Shown here piece by piece: positions 53,324 through 62,474 of a stretch of 64,000 nucleotides of DNA. Numbering within the stretch: position 1 is the first letter of the stretch; each line of letters starts with the position of its first letter. Made by a program: the position numbers and the translations under genes. Where the stretch lies: contig NZ_JAUSWY010000001.1 of assembly GCF_030815585.1 (NCBI RefSeq), forward strand, positions 1,860,001-1,924,000, given 5' to 3'. The notes under the pieces were generated by a model. It made no database searches, was not told where the DNA came from, and worked only from the letters and a program-made list of their open reading frames with translations. The DNA comes from Arthrobacter pascens (lineage in GTDB: Bacteria > Actinomycetota > Actinomycetes > Actinomycetales > Micrococcaceae).

Positions 53324-53571
53324 TCTCTCACTTCCTGCAGCGCTGCACCCAACCCTCTCTCACTTCCTGCGCGCCTGGAGCGGATCCTCTCTCACTTCCT
53401 GCGCGCATGGAAACCCTTCCGCATTGTGCACTGGTCCCCGGGAGTCGGAACTGATTTCTCAGTCCAACTTCCGGGGAGCAGTTCATTGAGTGAGGGAGGA
53501 TTTTGGATTTTCCTGCAGGATCTGAGAGAGCGTTTGGCGAAAAGCAGCGAAAGGTGAGAGAGCGTTTGGCG
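53324..53571. repeat. Six-copy, 32-bp-period inverted repeat array
   Basis: Non-coding DNA between ctaA and ctaB. CTCTCTCACTTCCTGC occurs at 53324, 53355 and 53387 (the first copy lacks the first base), ends spaced 32 bp apart. On the other side TGAGAGAGCGTTTGGCG occurs at 53523 and 53555, and a degenerate copy TGAGGGAGGATTTTGGA at 53491, again exactly 32 bp apart. CTCTCTCA is the reverse complement of TGAGAGAG, so the two sets face opposite ways around a central hairpin (53436-53476). Confidence 0.85.
53436..53476. other. Central hairpin of the repeat array
   Basis: 19- and 18-nt arms (53436-53454, 53459-53476) pair with one G-U, one C-A mismatch and one bulge, loop TTTC. It lies close to the symmetry centre of the repeat array. 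Confidence 0.7.
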
Positions 53572-53577
53572 GGCTGG

Positions 53578-54537
53578 CTATCCAATGATGGTGGATCCGA
53601 CGAACGGATCCACCGCCAGCGCGATGAAGAGCAGCGTGAGGTAACTGATGGAACCGTGGAAAACCTTCATGGCGCCCTTATCGGACACGTCGCCGCCCTG
53701 GGCCCGGTTGTACAGGGCGTGGGATTCGTAGAGGAACCATGCGCCGGCAAGCACCGCCGTTGCGGTGTATACCCAGCCGGCACCGCCCGCCGGGACCATG
53801 AGCAGCGAACAGACCACCATCGCCCAGGCATACAGGACCACCTGGACCGAAACCACCTTTGCGCCCGCGATGGCACCGAGCATGGGAACCTTGGCGTTGC
53901 GGTAGTCCTCGCCGTACCGCATGGACAGCGGCCAGTAGTGCGGCGGCGTCCAGAGGAAGATGACCATAAACAGGATGACGGCGGGCCACTCCACGGAATT
54001 GGTCACTGCGGCCCAGGCAATCAGTACGGGGAAGCAGCCTGCGGCACCGCCCCACACAATGTTCTGCGCGGTGCGGCGCTTGAGGATGATCGTGTAGATG
54101 ACCACATAGAAGAAGATGGCGCCCAGTCCCAGCCACGCGGCCAGCGGGTTGGCGCCGAACCACAGGATGACGATCGAAGCCGCGCCCAGGAGCCAGGAGA
54201 AGATGAGCGCCTCACGCGGCGTCACCTCTCCCGTGACAAGGGGTCGGTTCTCGGTCCGGTGCATCAGTTTGTCGATGTCCCGGTCAATGTAGCAGTTGAA
54301 TGCGCCGGCACTCCCTGCGGCGAAGGCACCGCCTACCAGGGTGGCCAGGATCAGACCGATCGACGGGAAGCCACGCTCCGCATAGATCATGGTCGGCAAG
54401 GTACTGACCAGCAGGAGCTCGATGACACGGGGTTTCGTGAGGGCGAGATACGCCTTGGCTTTGCGGGCCATCCCGGCTCCCCCGCGGGCACGGGAAGCGG
54501 TCAGCGGCGTATCTGTTGTGCTCACGGTGGCAGTCAC
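53578..54537 (-). CDS. ctaB: Heme O synthase (protoheme IX farnesyltransferase)
   Basis: 319 residues from GTG 54537. The frame is open further upstream, but that part is low-complexity and not family-like. Nine hydrophobic segments, with the Asp-rich prenyl-diphosphate motif [20 protein letters not shown], and the second motif [20 protein letters not shown]. It transfers a farnesyl group to heme B; CtaA then makes heme A. Divergent from the pentose-phosphate operon, an arrangement conserved in many Actinobacteria. Confidence 0.92.
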   Translation of the reverse strand: MTATVSTTDTPLTASRARGGAGMARKAKAYLALTKPRVIELLLVSTLPTMIYAERGFPSIGLILATLVGGAFAAGSAGAFNCYIDRDIDKLMHRTENRPLVTGEVTPREALIFSWLLGAASIVILWFGANPLAAWLGLGAIFFYVVIYTIILKRRTAQNIVWGGAAGCFPVLIAWAAVTNSVEWPAVILFMVIFLWTPPHYWPLSMRYGEDYRNAKVPMLGAIAGAKVVSVQVVLYAWAMVVCSLLMVPAGGAGWVYTATAVLAGAWFLYESHALYNRAQGGDVSDKGAMKVFHGSISYLTLLFIALAVDPFVGSTIIG

Positions 54538-55050
54538 CCGTTCTGTTTGGCGGTTCTGTCTGGCGGTGCAGCTGTCAGTGGCGGCCGTTGCCCGGGCGGC
54601 CCGCCAATGGTCATCAGAAGAAGGTCCCGGCAACACCCTTTGGGTCGCCGCGAACCCCTCAATGGGCACGGCTACCCGGCGTCAGCCTCCAAATATCATA
54701 CCGTGCGCATTTGTAACAGAGGCCCCACCAATAGGCCCTGGTGATCGCTCGCAGGCCGATTCGAGCAGATTAACTCAAAGGCCCTTGACAATGATTCACA
54801 TAAGGGGAAATTGAGTCCACAAAGTGAGATTTGCGCTGCCCGGAGTGTGGAATGGAGCTAAGCTGTCACCAGATCAGCATGCAGCGGGAAAAGCGGTGGA
54901 AACCGCGTTCCCGATCGACTAGTGACTGAGTGATAGATCAACGTTTCGATGGTGAACGGCTGGTACACACCGCAGCGGGCGCCAACAGCGTGCCCCCCGT
55001 CCGGATCCGGTGTACCGCCCGCCGTCAGCACAGAAAGGGGCCCGGTTTTC
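54538..55050. other. Divergent control region between ctaB and tkt
   Basis: 513 bp without a supported gene. TTGACA occurs at 54785-54790, but no good -10 box is spaced from it. TAAGCT at 54859 is a possible -10 for tkt. Downstream, 54889-54915 folds into GGGAA..TTCCC around GCGGT..ACCGC, a structured leader. An in-frame ATG at 54949 would add 34 residues to transketolase and is judged unlikely. Confidence 0.5.
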
Positions 55051-57177
55051 GTGCCACATTTGGAAGAGCAAGAACTGTCATGGACCAGTTTGGACCAGCG
55101 CGCCGTGGACACCGTCCGGGTACTGGCCGCGGACGCCGTGGAGAAGGTGGGCAATGGCCACCCCGGAACAGCCATGAGCCTCGCGCCTGCCGCATACCTT
55201 CTCTTTCAGAAGCTCATGCGCCACGATCCGCGGAATCCGGACTGGCTGGGACGTGACCGTTTCATCCTCTCCCCCGGCCACACCTCGCTGACGCTGTACA
55301 TCCAGCTGTTCCTGTCCGGCTACGGCCTGGAACTGAAGGACCTTGAGGCCCTGCGCACCTGGGGTTCGCTGACTCCCGGCCACCCGGAGTACAAGCACAC
55401 CGCAGGTGTGGAGATCACCACCGGCCCGCTGGGTCAGGGACTGGCTTCCTCGGTCGGCTTTGCCTACTCACAGCGCCGCCAACGCGGCCTGTTCGACGCC
55501 GATGCTCCCGCCGGCACCAGCCCGTTCGACCACACCATCTGGGTCATCGCATCCGACGGCGACCTCCAGGAAGGCGTCACTGCCGAGGCTTCCTCGCTGG
55601 CGGGGCACCAGGAACTGGGCAACCTGGTTGTTATCTACGATGAGAACCACATCTCCATCGAGGACGACACCGACATCTCCTTCACCGAGGACGTCCTGAA
55701 GCGCTATGAGGCCTACGGCTGGCACACTCAGCGCGTGGACTGGACCAAGACTGGTGAATACAAGGAAGACGTGCAGGAGCTCTACTCGGCCCTGCTCGAA
55801 GCCAAGGCCGAGACGTCCAAGCCTTCCATCGTTTCGCTACGCACCATCATCGGCTACCCAGCTCCCAAGAAGCAGAACACGGGCAAGATCCATGGCTCGG
55901 CCCTGGGTGCCGAGGAAGTCGCAGCCCTCAAGGAAGTCCTGGGCTTCGATCCTGCCAAGACCTTTGACGTTGACCAGGAAGTCCTGGCCCACGCCCGCTC
56001 CGTCGTGGACCGCGGCGCCGCCGCCAGCAAGGAATGGGAAGAATCCTTCAACGCCTGGCAGGCAGCCAACCCAGAAAGCGCCGCCCTCCTGCAGCGTGTG
56101 GAAGCCCGCGAACTGCCCGAAGGCCTGGACGCCGCACTGCCGGTCTTCCCGGCAGGCAAGGACGTCTCCACCCGCGCCGCATCCGGCAAGGTACTCAACG
56201 CGCTGGGCCCGGTCATGCCGGAACTCTGGGGCGGCTCCGCTGACCTTGCCGAGTCCAACAACACCACCATCGAGGGTTCGCCGTCGTTCGTGCCCGCGTC
56301 CAAGCAGACTGACGCGTGGTCCGGCAACCCCTACGGCCGGGTGCTCCACTTCGGTATCCGTGAGCACGCGGCGGCGTCGATCGTGAACGGCATTGCCCTG
56401 CACGGCAGGACCCGTGCGTTCTCCGGAACGTTCCTGATCTTCAGCGACTACCAGCGTCCGGCCATCCGGCTCGGGGCGCTGATGGGCGTTCCGTCGCTGT
56501 ACGTCTGGACCCACGACTCCATCGGCCTGGGCGAAGACGGTCCCACCCACCAGCCCGTGGAACAGCTCGCTTCACTGCGCGCCATCGTTGGCCTGGACGT
56601 TGTCCGTCCCGGTGACGCCAACGAGGTGGCCGCGGCATGGAAGACCATGCTCGAGAACCACGAGAACCCGGCCGGCATTGTCCTCACCCGCCAGAACATC
56701 CCCACGTACGCCCGTGGCGAAGCCGACGCCGACGGCGACACCTTCGGTTCCGTCGCCGGCGTCGCCAAGGGCGGCTACGTCCTGGCCGAGGCGTCCAAGG
56801 ACGGCGCGACGGTTCCGGCCGACGTCATCCTGATCGGCACCGGCTCCGAGGTCCAGCTGGCCGTCCAGGCCCGCGAAGCCCTCCAGGCTGAAGGCATCGC
56901 CGCCCGCGTTGTCTCCATGCCCTGCGTCGAGTGGTTCAACAAGCAGGACGCGGCCTACCGTGAGTCCGTGCTTCCGGCCGCCATCAAGGCCCGGGTATCC
57001 GTCGAGGCCGGGCTGGCCCTGGGCTGGAGGGAATTCGTCGGCGATGCCGGACGATCCGTCTCGCTCGAGCACTACGGCGCTTCGGCTGACTACAAGCGCC
57101 TATTCCAGGAGTTTGGCATCACTGCGGAGGCTGTCGCCGCCGCTGCCAAGGACTCCCTCGCTGGCCTCCAGGCCTGA
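55051..57177 (+). CDS. tkt: Transketolase
   Basis: 708 residues from GTG 55051, 10 bp after AAAGGGG. Thiamine diphosphate domain 1 has GNGHPGTAMSLAPAAYLLFQ, HTAGVEITTGPLGQGLASSV and ASDGDLQEGVTAEAS (about 160-200). The pyrimidine-binding domain has FGIREHAAASIVNGIALHG and HDSIGLGEDGPTHQPVEQL (about 430-500), followed by the C-terminal domain. It moves two-carbon units in the non-oxidative pentose-phosphate pathway. First gene of the tkt-tal-pgi-zwf-opcA-pgl run. Confidence 0.95.
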   Translation: MPHLEEQELSWTSLDQRAVDTVRVLAADAVEKVGNGHPGTAMSLAPAAYLLFQKLMRHDPRNPDWLGRDRFILSPGHTSLTLYIQLFLSGYGLELKDLEALRTWGSLTPGHPEYKHTAGVEITTGPLGQGLASSVGFAYSQRRQRGLFDADAPAGTSPFDHTIWVIASDGDLQEGVTAEASSLAGHQELGNLVVIYDENHISIEDDTDISFTEDVLKRYEAYGWHTQRVDWTKTGEYKEDVQELYSALLEAKAETSKPSIVSLRTIIGYPAPKKQNTGKIHGSALGAEEVAALKEVLGFDPAKTFDVDQEVLAHARSVVDRGAAASKEWEESFNAWQAANPESAALLQRVEARELPEGLDAALPVFPAGKDVSTRAASGKVLNALGPVMPELWGGSADLAESNNTTIEGSPSFVPASKQTDAWSGNPYGRVLHFGIREHAAASIVNGIALHGRTRAFSGTFLIFSDYQRPAIRLGALMGVPSLYVWTHDSIGLGEDGPTHQPVEQLASLRAIVGLDVVRPGDANEVAAAWKTMLENHENPAGIVLTRQNIPTYARGEADADGDTFGSVAGVAKGGYVLAEASKDGATVPADVILIGTGSEVQLAVQAREALQAEGIAARVVSMPCVEWFNKQDAAYRESVLPAAIKARVSVEAGLALGWREFVGDAGRSVSLEHYGASADYKRLFQEFGITAEAVAAAAKDSLAGLQA

Positions 57178-57204
57178 AACCCGAATTCCAGGAGATACAA
57201 GAAA

Positions 57205-58320
57205 ATGACTACACCCACACAGCAGCTCTCCGACGCCGGCGTCTCCATCTGGCTCGATGACCTCTCCCGCGGCCGCCTGAACACCGGAACGCTGCAGAAG
57301 CTCATCGACGAGAAGAACGTTGTTGGTGTCACCACCAACCCGTCGATCTTCCACGCCGCCATCACCGCAGGCACGGACTACGACGCAACAATCGCAGCCC
57401 AGGCCGCCGCCGGCGCCAGCATCGAGGACACCATCTTCGAAATCACCACCACCGACGTCGCGGACGCCTGCGACCTCTTCGCACCCGTCGCCGCCGCGAC
57501 CAAGGGCGTTGACGGCCGCGTGTCGATCGAGGTTGACCCCCGCCTGGCCTGGGACACCGCCGGCACCATCGCCGAAGCCAAGCACCTGTACAAGAAGGTC
57601 AACAAGGACAACGTCCACATCAAGATCCCGGCAACCCTTGAGGGCCTCGAAGCGATCACCGCCACCCTCGCCGAGGGCATCAGCGTCAACGTGACCCTGA
57701 TCTTCTCCCTCGAGCGCTACCGGGCCGTCATCAACGCCTTCCAGTCCGGCCTGGAGCAGGCCAAGGACAACGGCCACGACCTCGCCAAGATCCACTCGGT
57801 CGCCTCGTTCTTCGTTTCCCGCGTGGACTCTGAGATCGACAAGCGCCTGGACGCCATCGGCACGGACGAGGCCAAGGCACTCAAGGGCAAAGCCGGCGTA
57901 GCCAACGCCCGCCTGGCCTACCAGGTCTACGAGGAGCTCTTCTCCACCGAGCGCTGGGCCCTGCTGGCCGAAGCCGGCGCCCTGCCCCAGCGCCCGCTGT
58001 GGGCATCCACCGGCGTGAAGGACCCGGCATACCCGGATACGCTCTACGTCACCGAGCTCGTGGCCCCCGGCGTAGTGAACACCATGCCGGAGAAGACCCT
58101 GGACGCAACCTTCGACCACGGCGTAGTCACCGGGGACACCGTCTCCGGTACGTATGAAGGGGCCAACGCCACCCTCGACGCACTGGACGCCCTCGGCATC
58201 TCCTACAACGAGGTTGTTGCAATCCTCGAGTCCGAAGGCCTGGACAAGTTCGTGGCCAGTTGGAAGGAACTGCTGGCCGACGTCGAAGGTGCCCTCGCCG
58301 CCGCACGGAAGGCCTCCTAA
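57205..58320 (+). CDS. tal: Transaldolase
   Basis: 371 residues, the long actinobacterial type. [15 protein letters not shown] near the N terminus, the Schiff-base lysine in [10 protein letters not shown] (Lys140), and [16 protein letters not shown] are all present. It transfers a dihydroxyacetone unit between sugar phosphates. Good AGGAGA site before the ATG; 27 bp after tkt. Confidence 0.95.
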   Translation: MTTPTQQLSDAGVSIWLDDLSRGRLNTGTLQKLIDEKNVVGVTTNPSIFHAAITAGTDYDATIAAQAAAGASIEDTIFEITTTDVADACDLFAPVAAATKGVDGRVSIEVDPRLAWDTAGTIAEAKHLYKKVNKDNVHIKIPATLEGLEAITATLAEGISVNVTLIFSLERYRAVINAFQSGLEQAKDNGHDLAKIHSVASFFVSRVDSEIDKRLDAIGTDEAKALKGKAGVANARLAYQVYEELFSTERWALLAEAGALPQRPLWASTGVKDPAYPDTLYVTELVAPGVVNTMPEKTLDATFDHGVVTGDTVSGTYEGANATLDALDALGISYNEVVAILESEGLDKFVASWKELLADVEGALAAARKAS

Positions 58321-58326
58321 TCCACT

Positions 58327-59961
58327 ATGAGCACTCTCAGCTACGACGCCACCGGTGCCGCACAGCAGGCACTTGAGCAGCACCTTCCCGTTCTCGTGGA
58401 AGACCGCATTGCCACCCGGATCTTCGCGAAGGACCACACGCTCTGGGGTCCCGACGCCGAAGCCGAGTCGGCTGTCCGGCTCGGCTGGGTTGAGGCGGCC
58501 ACCGTCTCGCAGCCGCTCGTGGACGGCATCCTGGAACTCCGCGATGCCCTGAAGGCTGAAGGTGTGACCCGAATCGTCCTCTGCGGCATGGGCGGTTCCT
58601 CACTGGCCCCCGAGGTCATCGCCGGTACCGCTGGCGTCGAGCTGACAGTGCTGGACAGTACTGACCCGGACCAGGTCAGTGCTGCCCTTGCTGACCGGCT
58701 GGCCGAAACCGCCATTGTGGTTTCATCCAAGTCCGGCTCCACCCTGGAAACCGACTCGCAGCGCAGGATCTTCGAGCACGCGTTCAACGAAGCCGGCATT
58801 AATTCGGAGAGCCGGATCATCATCGTCACCGATCCTGGTTCCCCGCTGGACAAGGCATCCCGTGAAGCCGGCTACCGTGCCGTCTTCAACGCCGACCCCA
58901 ATGTGGGCGGCCGCTACTCGGCCCTCACCGCCTTCGGCCTGGTCCCCTCGGGGCTGGCCGGCGTGGATATCCAGGCCTTCCTTGATGAGGCTGAGGAAGC
59001 CGCCGAGATCCTGAACGACGATGCACTCGAGAACATCGGGCTGGCCCTCGGAACGGCCCTCGGAGGAACCAATCCGCTGCGTAACAAGATTGTCATCGCG
59101 GAGGACGGCTCAGGCATTGTGGGCTTCGCTGACTGGGCCGAACAGCTCATTGCTGAGTCCACCGGCAAGCTCGGCACGGGTGTCCTGCCCGTAGTGGCCG
59201 GGCCCTCTTCGCCGGAGGTCACCTCGGGTGCCGAGGACGTTCTGGTGGTGCGGCTGGTAGCCGCCGATGCCGACGTCGAACTCGGTGAAAACGAAGTGGC
59301 CATCGCCGGCGGCCTGGCCACCCAGATGATGGTGTGGGAATTCGCCACGGCTGTTGCCGGCCGCCTGCTGGGCATCAACCCGTTTGACCAGCCGGATGTG
59401 GAGGCTGCGAAGGTGGCCGCCCGCGGCCTCCTGGACGCGCAGCCGGAACCCACGCCCGCCGCGTTTGTTGACGGCGCCATCGAGGTCCGCGGCGGTGACT
59501 GGCTCGGCGGTGCGTCCACCGCTGAGGACGGCGTCAATGCGCTGCTGGGAACGCTTGCCGACGACAGCTACCTCAGTGTCCAGGCCTATTTCGACCGGCT
59601 CGCTTTTGCACAGCTGGAAGGCATCCGGGACGAGCTCGCAGCTGTGAGCGGCCGCCCGGTCACCTTTGGCTGGGGCCCGCGCTTCCTGCACTCGACCGGC
59701 CAGTTCCACAAGGGCGGTCCCGCCATCGGAGTCTTCCTCCAGGTAACAGCCGCTGCTACGAACGACCTCGCCATCCCGGACCGTCCCTTCACCTTCGGTG
59801 AACTGATTTCCGCACAGGCCGCGGGTGATGCCCAGGTCCTGGCCGGGCACGGACGGCCCGTCCTGCGTCTGCACCTGACCGACCGCTCCGCCGGTGTGGC
59901 ACAGCTGCAGGGAATCATCGCAGCGCTTGCCGCCCGGTCAGCATCCGTCACTGAAAGCTAA
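58327..59961 (+). CDS. pgi: Glucose-6-phosphate isomerase
   Basis: 544 residues. Two sugar-isomerase (SIS) lobes: LCGMGGSSLAPEVIAG and VVSSKSGSTLETDSQRRIFE in the first, VGGRYSALTAFGLVP at the junction, with the conserved HSTGQFHKGGPAIGVFLQ in the second. It interconverts glucose-6-phosphate and fructose-6-phosphate, linking glycolysis to the enzymes encoded on either side. Starts 6 bp after tal. Confidence 0.93.
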   Translation: MSTLSYDATGAAQQALEQHLPVLVEDRIATRIFAKDHTLWGPDAEAESAVRLGWVEAATVSQPLVDGILELRDALKAEGVTRIVLCGMGGSSLAPEVIAGTAGVELTVLDSTDPDQVSAALADRLAETAIVVSSKSGSTLETDSQRRIFEHAFNEAGINSESRIIIVTDPGSPLDKASREAGYRAVFNADPNVGGRYSALTAFGLVPSGLAGVDIQAFLDEAEEAAEILNDDALENIGLALGTALGGTNPLRNKIVIAEDGSGIVGFADWAEQLIAESTGKLGTGVLPVVAGPSSPEVTSGAEDVLVVRLVAADADVELGENEVAIAGGLATQMMVWEFATAVAGRLLGINPFDQPDVEAAKVAARGLLDAQPEPTPAAFVDGAIEVRGGDWLGGASTAEDGVNALLGTLADDSYLSVQAYFDRLAFAQLEGIRDELAAVSGRPVTFGWGPRFLHSTGQFHKGGPAIGVFLQVTAAATNDLAIPDRPFTFGELISAQAAGDAQVLAGHGRPVLRLHLTDRSAGVAQLQGIIAALAARSASVTES

Positions 59962-59976
59962 GGCACAACAGAAACC

Positions 59977-61536
59977 ATGCCAGAAACCGAATACGGCAGG
60001 AAGTCCGCGGGCCGGGGGCGTAATCCGCTCCGGGATCCGCGGGATCGCCGTTTGAACCGGATTGCCGGTCCTTCTTCGTTGGTGCTCTTCGGGGTGACCG
60101 GGGATCTTGCCCGTAAGAAGCTGATGCCGGCTGTTTATGATTTGGCGAACCGGGGGTTGTTGCCGCCGAGTTTCGCGTTGGTGGGCTTCGCGCGGCGTGC
60201 GTGGGATAACGAGGATTTCGCCGCGGAGGTGAAGGAATCGGTGAAGGCTTATTCGCGGACGCCGTTTGATGAGGCGGTGTGGAACCAGCTGTCCGAGGGC
60301 ATCCGTTTTGTCCAGGGGGAGTTCGACGACGATGATGCCTTTGAGCGGCTGGGTGACACGATCGCTGAGCTGGATGAGCAGCGTGGGACGCGGGGGAACC
60401 ACGCGTTTTATCTGTCGATTCCGCCGAAGGCGTTTGAGCAGGTCTGCCGGCAGTTGTCCAAGCATGGCCTGGCGCAGGCTGATGGGGATAAGTGGCGGCG
60501 GGTGGTGATTGAGAAGCCGTTCGGGCATGATCTGGAGTCTGCCCGGCAGCTCAATGACATTGTGGAGTCGGTGTTCCCGCCGGATGCGGTGTTCCGGATT
60601 GATCATTATCTGGGGAAGGAAACGGTGCAGAACATTCTGGCGCTGCGTTTCGCGAACCAGTTGTTTGAGCCGTTGTGGAACGCGAATTATGTGGACCATG
60701 TCCAGATCACGATGGCTGAGGATATCGGTACCGGTGGCCGGGCAGGGTATTACGACGGTGTGGGCGCGGCCCGGGATGTGATCCAGAACCATCTGCTCCA
60801 GCTGTTGGCTTTGACGGCGATGGAGGAGCCTATTTCCTTCAATGCCGATGATCTGCGTGCGGAAAAGGAGAAGGTCCTCGCTGCAGTGAAGCTGCCCGAG
60901 GACCTGTCCACGCATTCGGCGCGGGGGCAGTTCGCCGGCGGCTGGCAGGGCGGGGAGCAGGTCCAGGGTTATCTTCAGGAAGAGGGTATTCCGGCGGATT
61001 CGACCACGGAGACGTTCGCGGCGGTCCGAGTGGATATCCATACCAGGCGCTGGGCCGGGGTGCCGTTTTATTTGCGTGCGGGCAAGCGGCTGGGCCGGCG
61101 GGTGACCGAAATCGCGGTGGTGTTCAAGCGGGCCCCGAACCTGTTGTTCCGGGATCACGCCGAGGATGATTTTGGCCAGAACGCTGTGGTCATCAGGGTC
61201 CAGCCGGACGAGGGTGCCACGATCCGGTTCGGGTCCAAGGTCCCGGGCACGCAGATGGAAGTCCGGGATGTGACGATGGACTTCGGCTACGGGCACTCTT
61301 TCACCGAATCGAGCCCCGAAGCGTATGAGCGGCTGATCCTGGATGTGCTCCTGGGTGAGCCGCCGTTGTTCCCGCGGCACCAGGAAGTGGAGCTGTCCTG
61401 GAAGATCCTGGACCCCTTCGAAGACTACTGGGCGCAGCTGAACGAGCAGCCCGAGCCCTACGCCCCGGGGTCCTGGGGCCCTGCCTCGGCCGATGAGCTG
61501 CTGGCCCGTGACGGACGAACCTGGAGAAGGCCATGA
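59977..61536 (+). CDS. zwf: Glucose-6-phosphate 1-dehydrogenase
   Basis: 519 residues. Cofactor loop VLFGVTGDLARKKLMPAVYD, catalytic segment RIDHYLGKETVQN (about 207-219) and EKPFGHDLESA are diagnostic. It oxidises glucose-6-phosphate with NADP+, producing NADPH. Codon choice is clearly different from its neighbours: many TTG, GAT, GTG and GCG codons, while tal, pgi and opcA prefer C-ending codons. The stop overlaps the opcA ATG (ATGA). Confidence 0.95.
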   Translation: MPETEYGRKSAGRGRNPLRDPRDRRLNRIAGPSSLVLFGVTGDLARKKLMPAVYDLANRGLLPPSFALVGFARRAWDNEDFAAEVKESVKAYSRTPFDEAVWNQLSEGIRFVQGEFDDDDAFERLGDTIAELDEQRGTRGNHAFYLSIPPKAFEQVCRQLSKHGLAQADGDKWRRVVIEKPFGHDLESARQLNDIVESVFPPDAVFRIDHYLGKETVQNILALRFANQLFEPLWNANYVDHVQITMAEDIGTGGRAGYYDGVGAARDVIQNHLLQLLALTAMEEPISFNADDLRAEKEKVLAAVKLPEDLSTHSARGQFAGGWQGGEQVQGYLQEEGIPADSTTETFAAVRVDIHTRRWAGVPFYLRAGKRLGRRVTEIAVVFKRAPNLLFRDHAEDDFGQNAVVIRVQPDEGATIRFGSKVPGTQMEVRDVTMDFGYGHSFTESSPEAYERLILDVLLGEPPLFPRHQEVELSWKILDPFEDYWAQLNEQPEPYAPGSWGPASADELLARDGRTWRRP

Positions 61537-62474
61537 TTGTAGACCTGCCGGACACCACCACCTCGAAGATCTCCAAGAAAATCATGGCCCTGCGCGAGCA
61601 GGGCGGGGTGATCGCGCTGGGCCGGGTCCTGACCCTGGTGGTGGTCACCAAATCCGGGCTCGAGGAAGAAGCGATCGAGGCAGCCAACGAGGCCAGCAAG
61701 GAACACCCCTGCCGGATCATCGTCCTCGCCGACGCCGGCGCCACCGCCCCGGACCGGCTGGACGCCCAGATCCGGGTCGGCGGGGACGCCGGCGCCTCCG
61801 AGGTCATCGTGCTGCGCGGCTACGGCGAACTCGCCCACGAAAGCGAATCCCTGGTCGCGGCGCTGCTGCTCCCGGATGCCCCGATCGTGGCCTGGTGGCC
61901 CCACGGGGCCCCGGAAAACGCGTGCGAGACCTCGATCGGGCGGATCGCGCACCGCCGGATCACCGACTCCGCGAACGAACCGGACCCGCAACAGTCACTG
62001 GAAAAGATCCGCGCCACCTACAAGGCCGGCGACACCGACCTCGCCTGGACCCGGCTGACGAACTGGCGGATCCAGCTCGCCGCCGTCCTGGACCAGGTGG
62101 ACCCCTCCCCCGTCACCGCCGTCGCCGTCGAAGGCGCCTCCGACTCCCCGTCCACCGTCCTGCTCGCAGCCTGGCTCACCCTCTGCCTCGACGCACCCGT
62201 CACCATCGTCGCGGACCCCGCCGGAACCGGCATCCGCCGCGTACGGCTCACCAGGCCCGGCGGCGACGTCCAGCTCTTCCGCCCCGGACTCTCCGTCGCC
62301 GAACTCACCCAACCAGGACAACCCGCCCAACGCATCTCCCTGCCCCGCCGCAGCCTCAAAGACTGCCTCGCCGAAGAACTCCGCCGGCTCGACCCCGACG
62401 AGGTCTTCGGAGAAGTGATTACTATTGGACTGCCACGTACCAATCTAAGGAGCGTCCGACCCAGTGAGCGTTGA
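61533..62474 (+). CDS. opcA: Glucose-6-phosphate dehydrogenase assembly protein OpcA
   Basis: 313 residues. MIVDLPDTTTSKISKKIMAL at the N terminus, VVAWWPHGAPENACETSIGR in the middle and TNWRIQLAAVLD identify OpcA, which in cyanobacteria and Actinobacteria binds and activates G6PDH. Overlaps zwf by 4 bp and pgl by 11 bp. Third-position C content is very high, the reverse of zwf. Confidence 0.92.
   Translation: MIVDLPDTTTSKISKKIMALREQGGVIALGRVLTLVVVTKSGLEEEAIEAANEASKEHPCRIIVLADAGATAPDRLDAQIRVGGDAGASEVIVLRGYGELAHESESLVAALLLPDAPIVAWWPHGAPENACETSIGRIAHRRITDSANEPDPQQSLEKIRATYKAGDTDLAWTRLTNWRIQLAAVLDQVDPSPVTAVAVEGASDSPSTVLLAAWLTLCLDAPVTIVADPAGTGIRRVRLTRPGGDVQLFRPGLSVAELTQPGQPAQRISLPRRSLKDCLAEELRRLDPDEVFGEVITIGLPRTNLRSVRPSER

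Noticed and set aside
53324..53571. CRISPR array
   Set aside because: Only about 16 bp of each 32-bp unit is conserved, the orientation changes in the middle, and no cas gene is present.
54785..54813. Strong sigma-70 promoter from TTGACA before tkt
   Set aside because: No -10 hexamer is found 16-18 bp downstream.
54949..57177. Transketolase starting at ATG 54949
   Set aside because: The extra 34 residues are Pro/Gly-rich and not family-like. GTG 55051 has AAAGGGG upstream and gives the normal length.
57100..58437. 445-codon open frame antisense to tal
   Set aside because: Gly/Val-rich shadow of a well-supported gene. The ATG is internal to pgi.
59938..61380. 480-codon open frame antisense to zwf
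   Set aside because: The unusual codon use of zwf opens the opposite frame. The product is Arg/Pro/His-rich without domain features.
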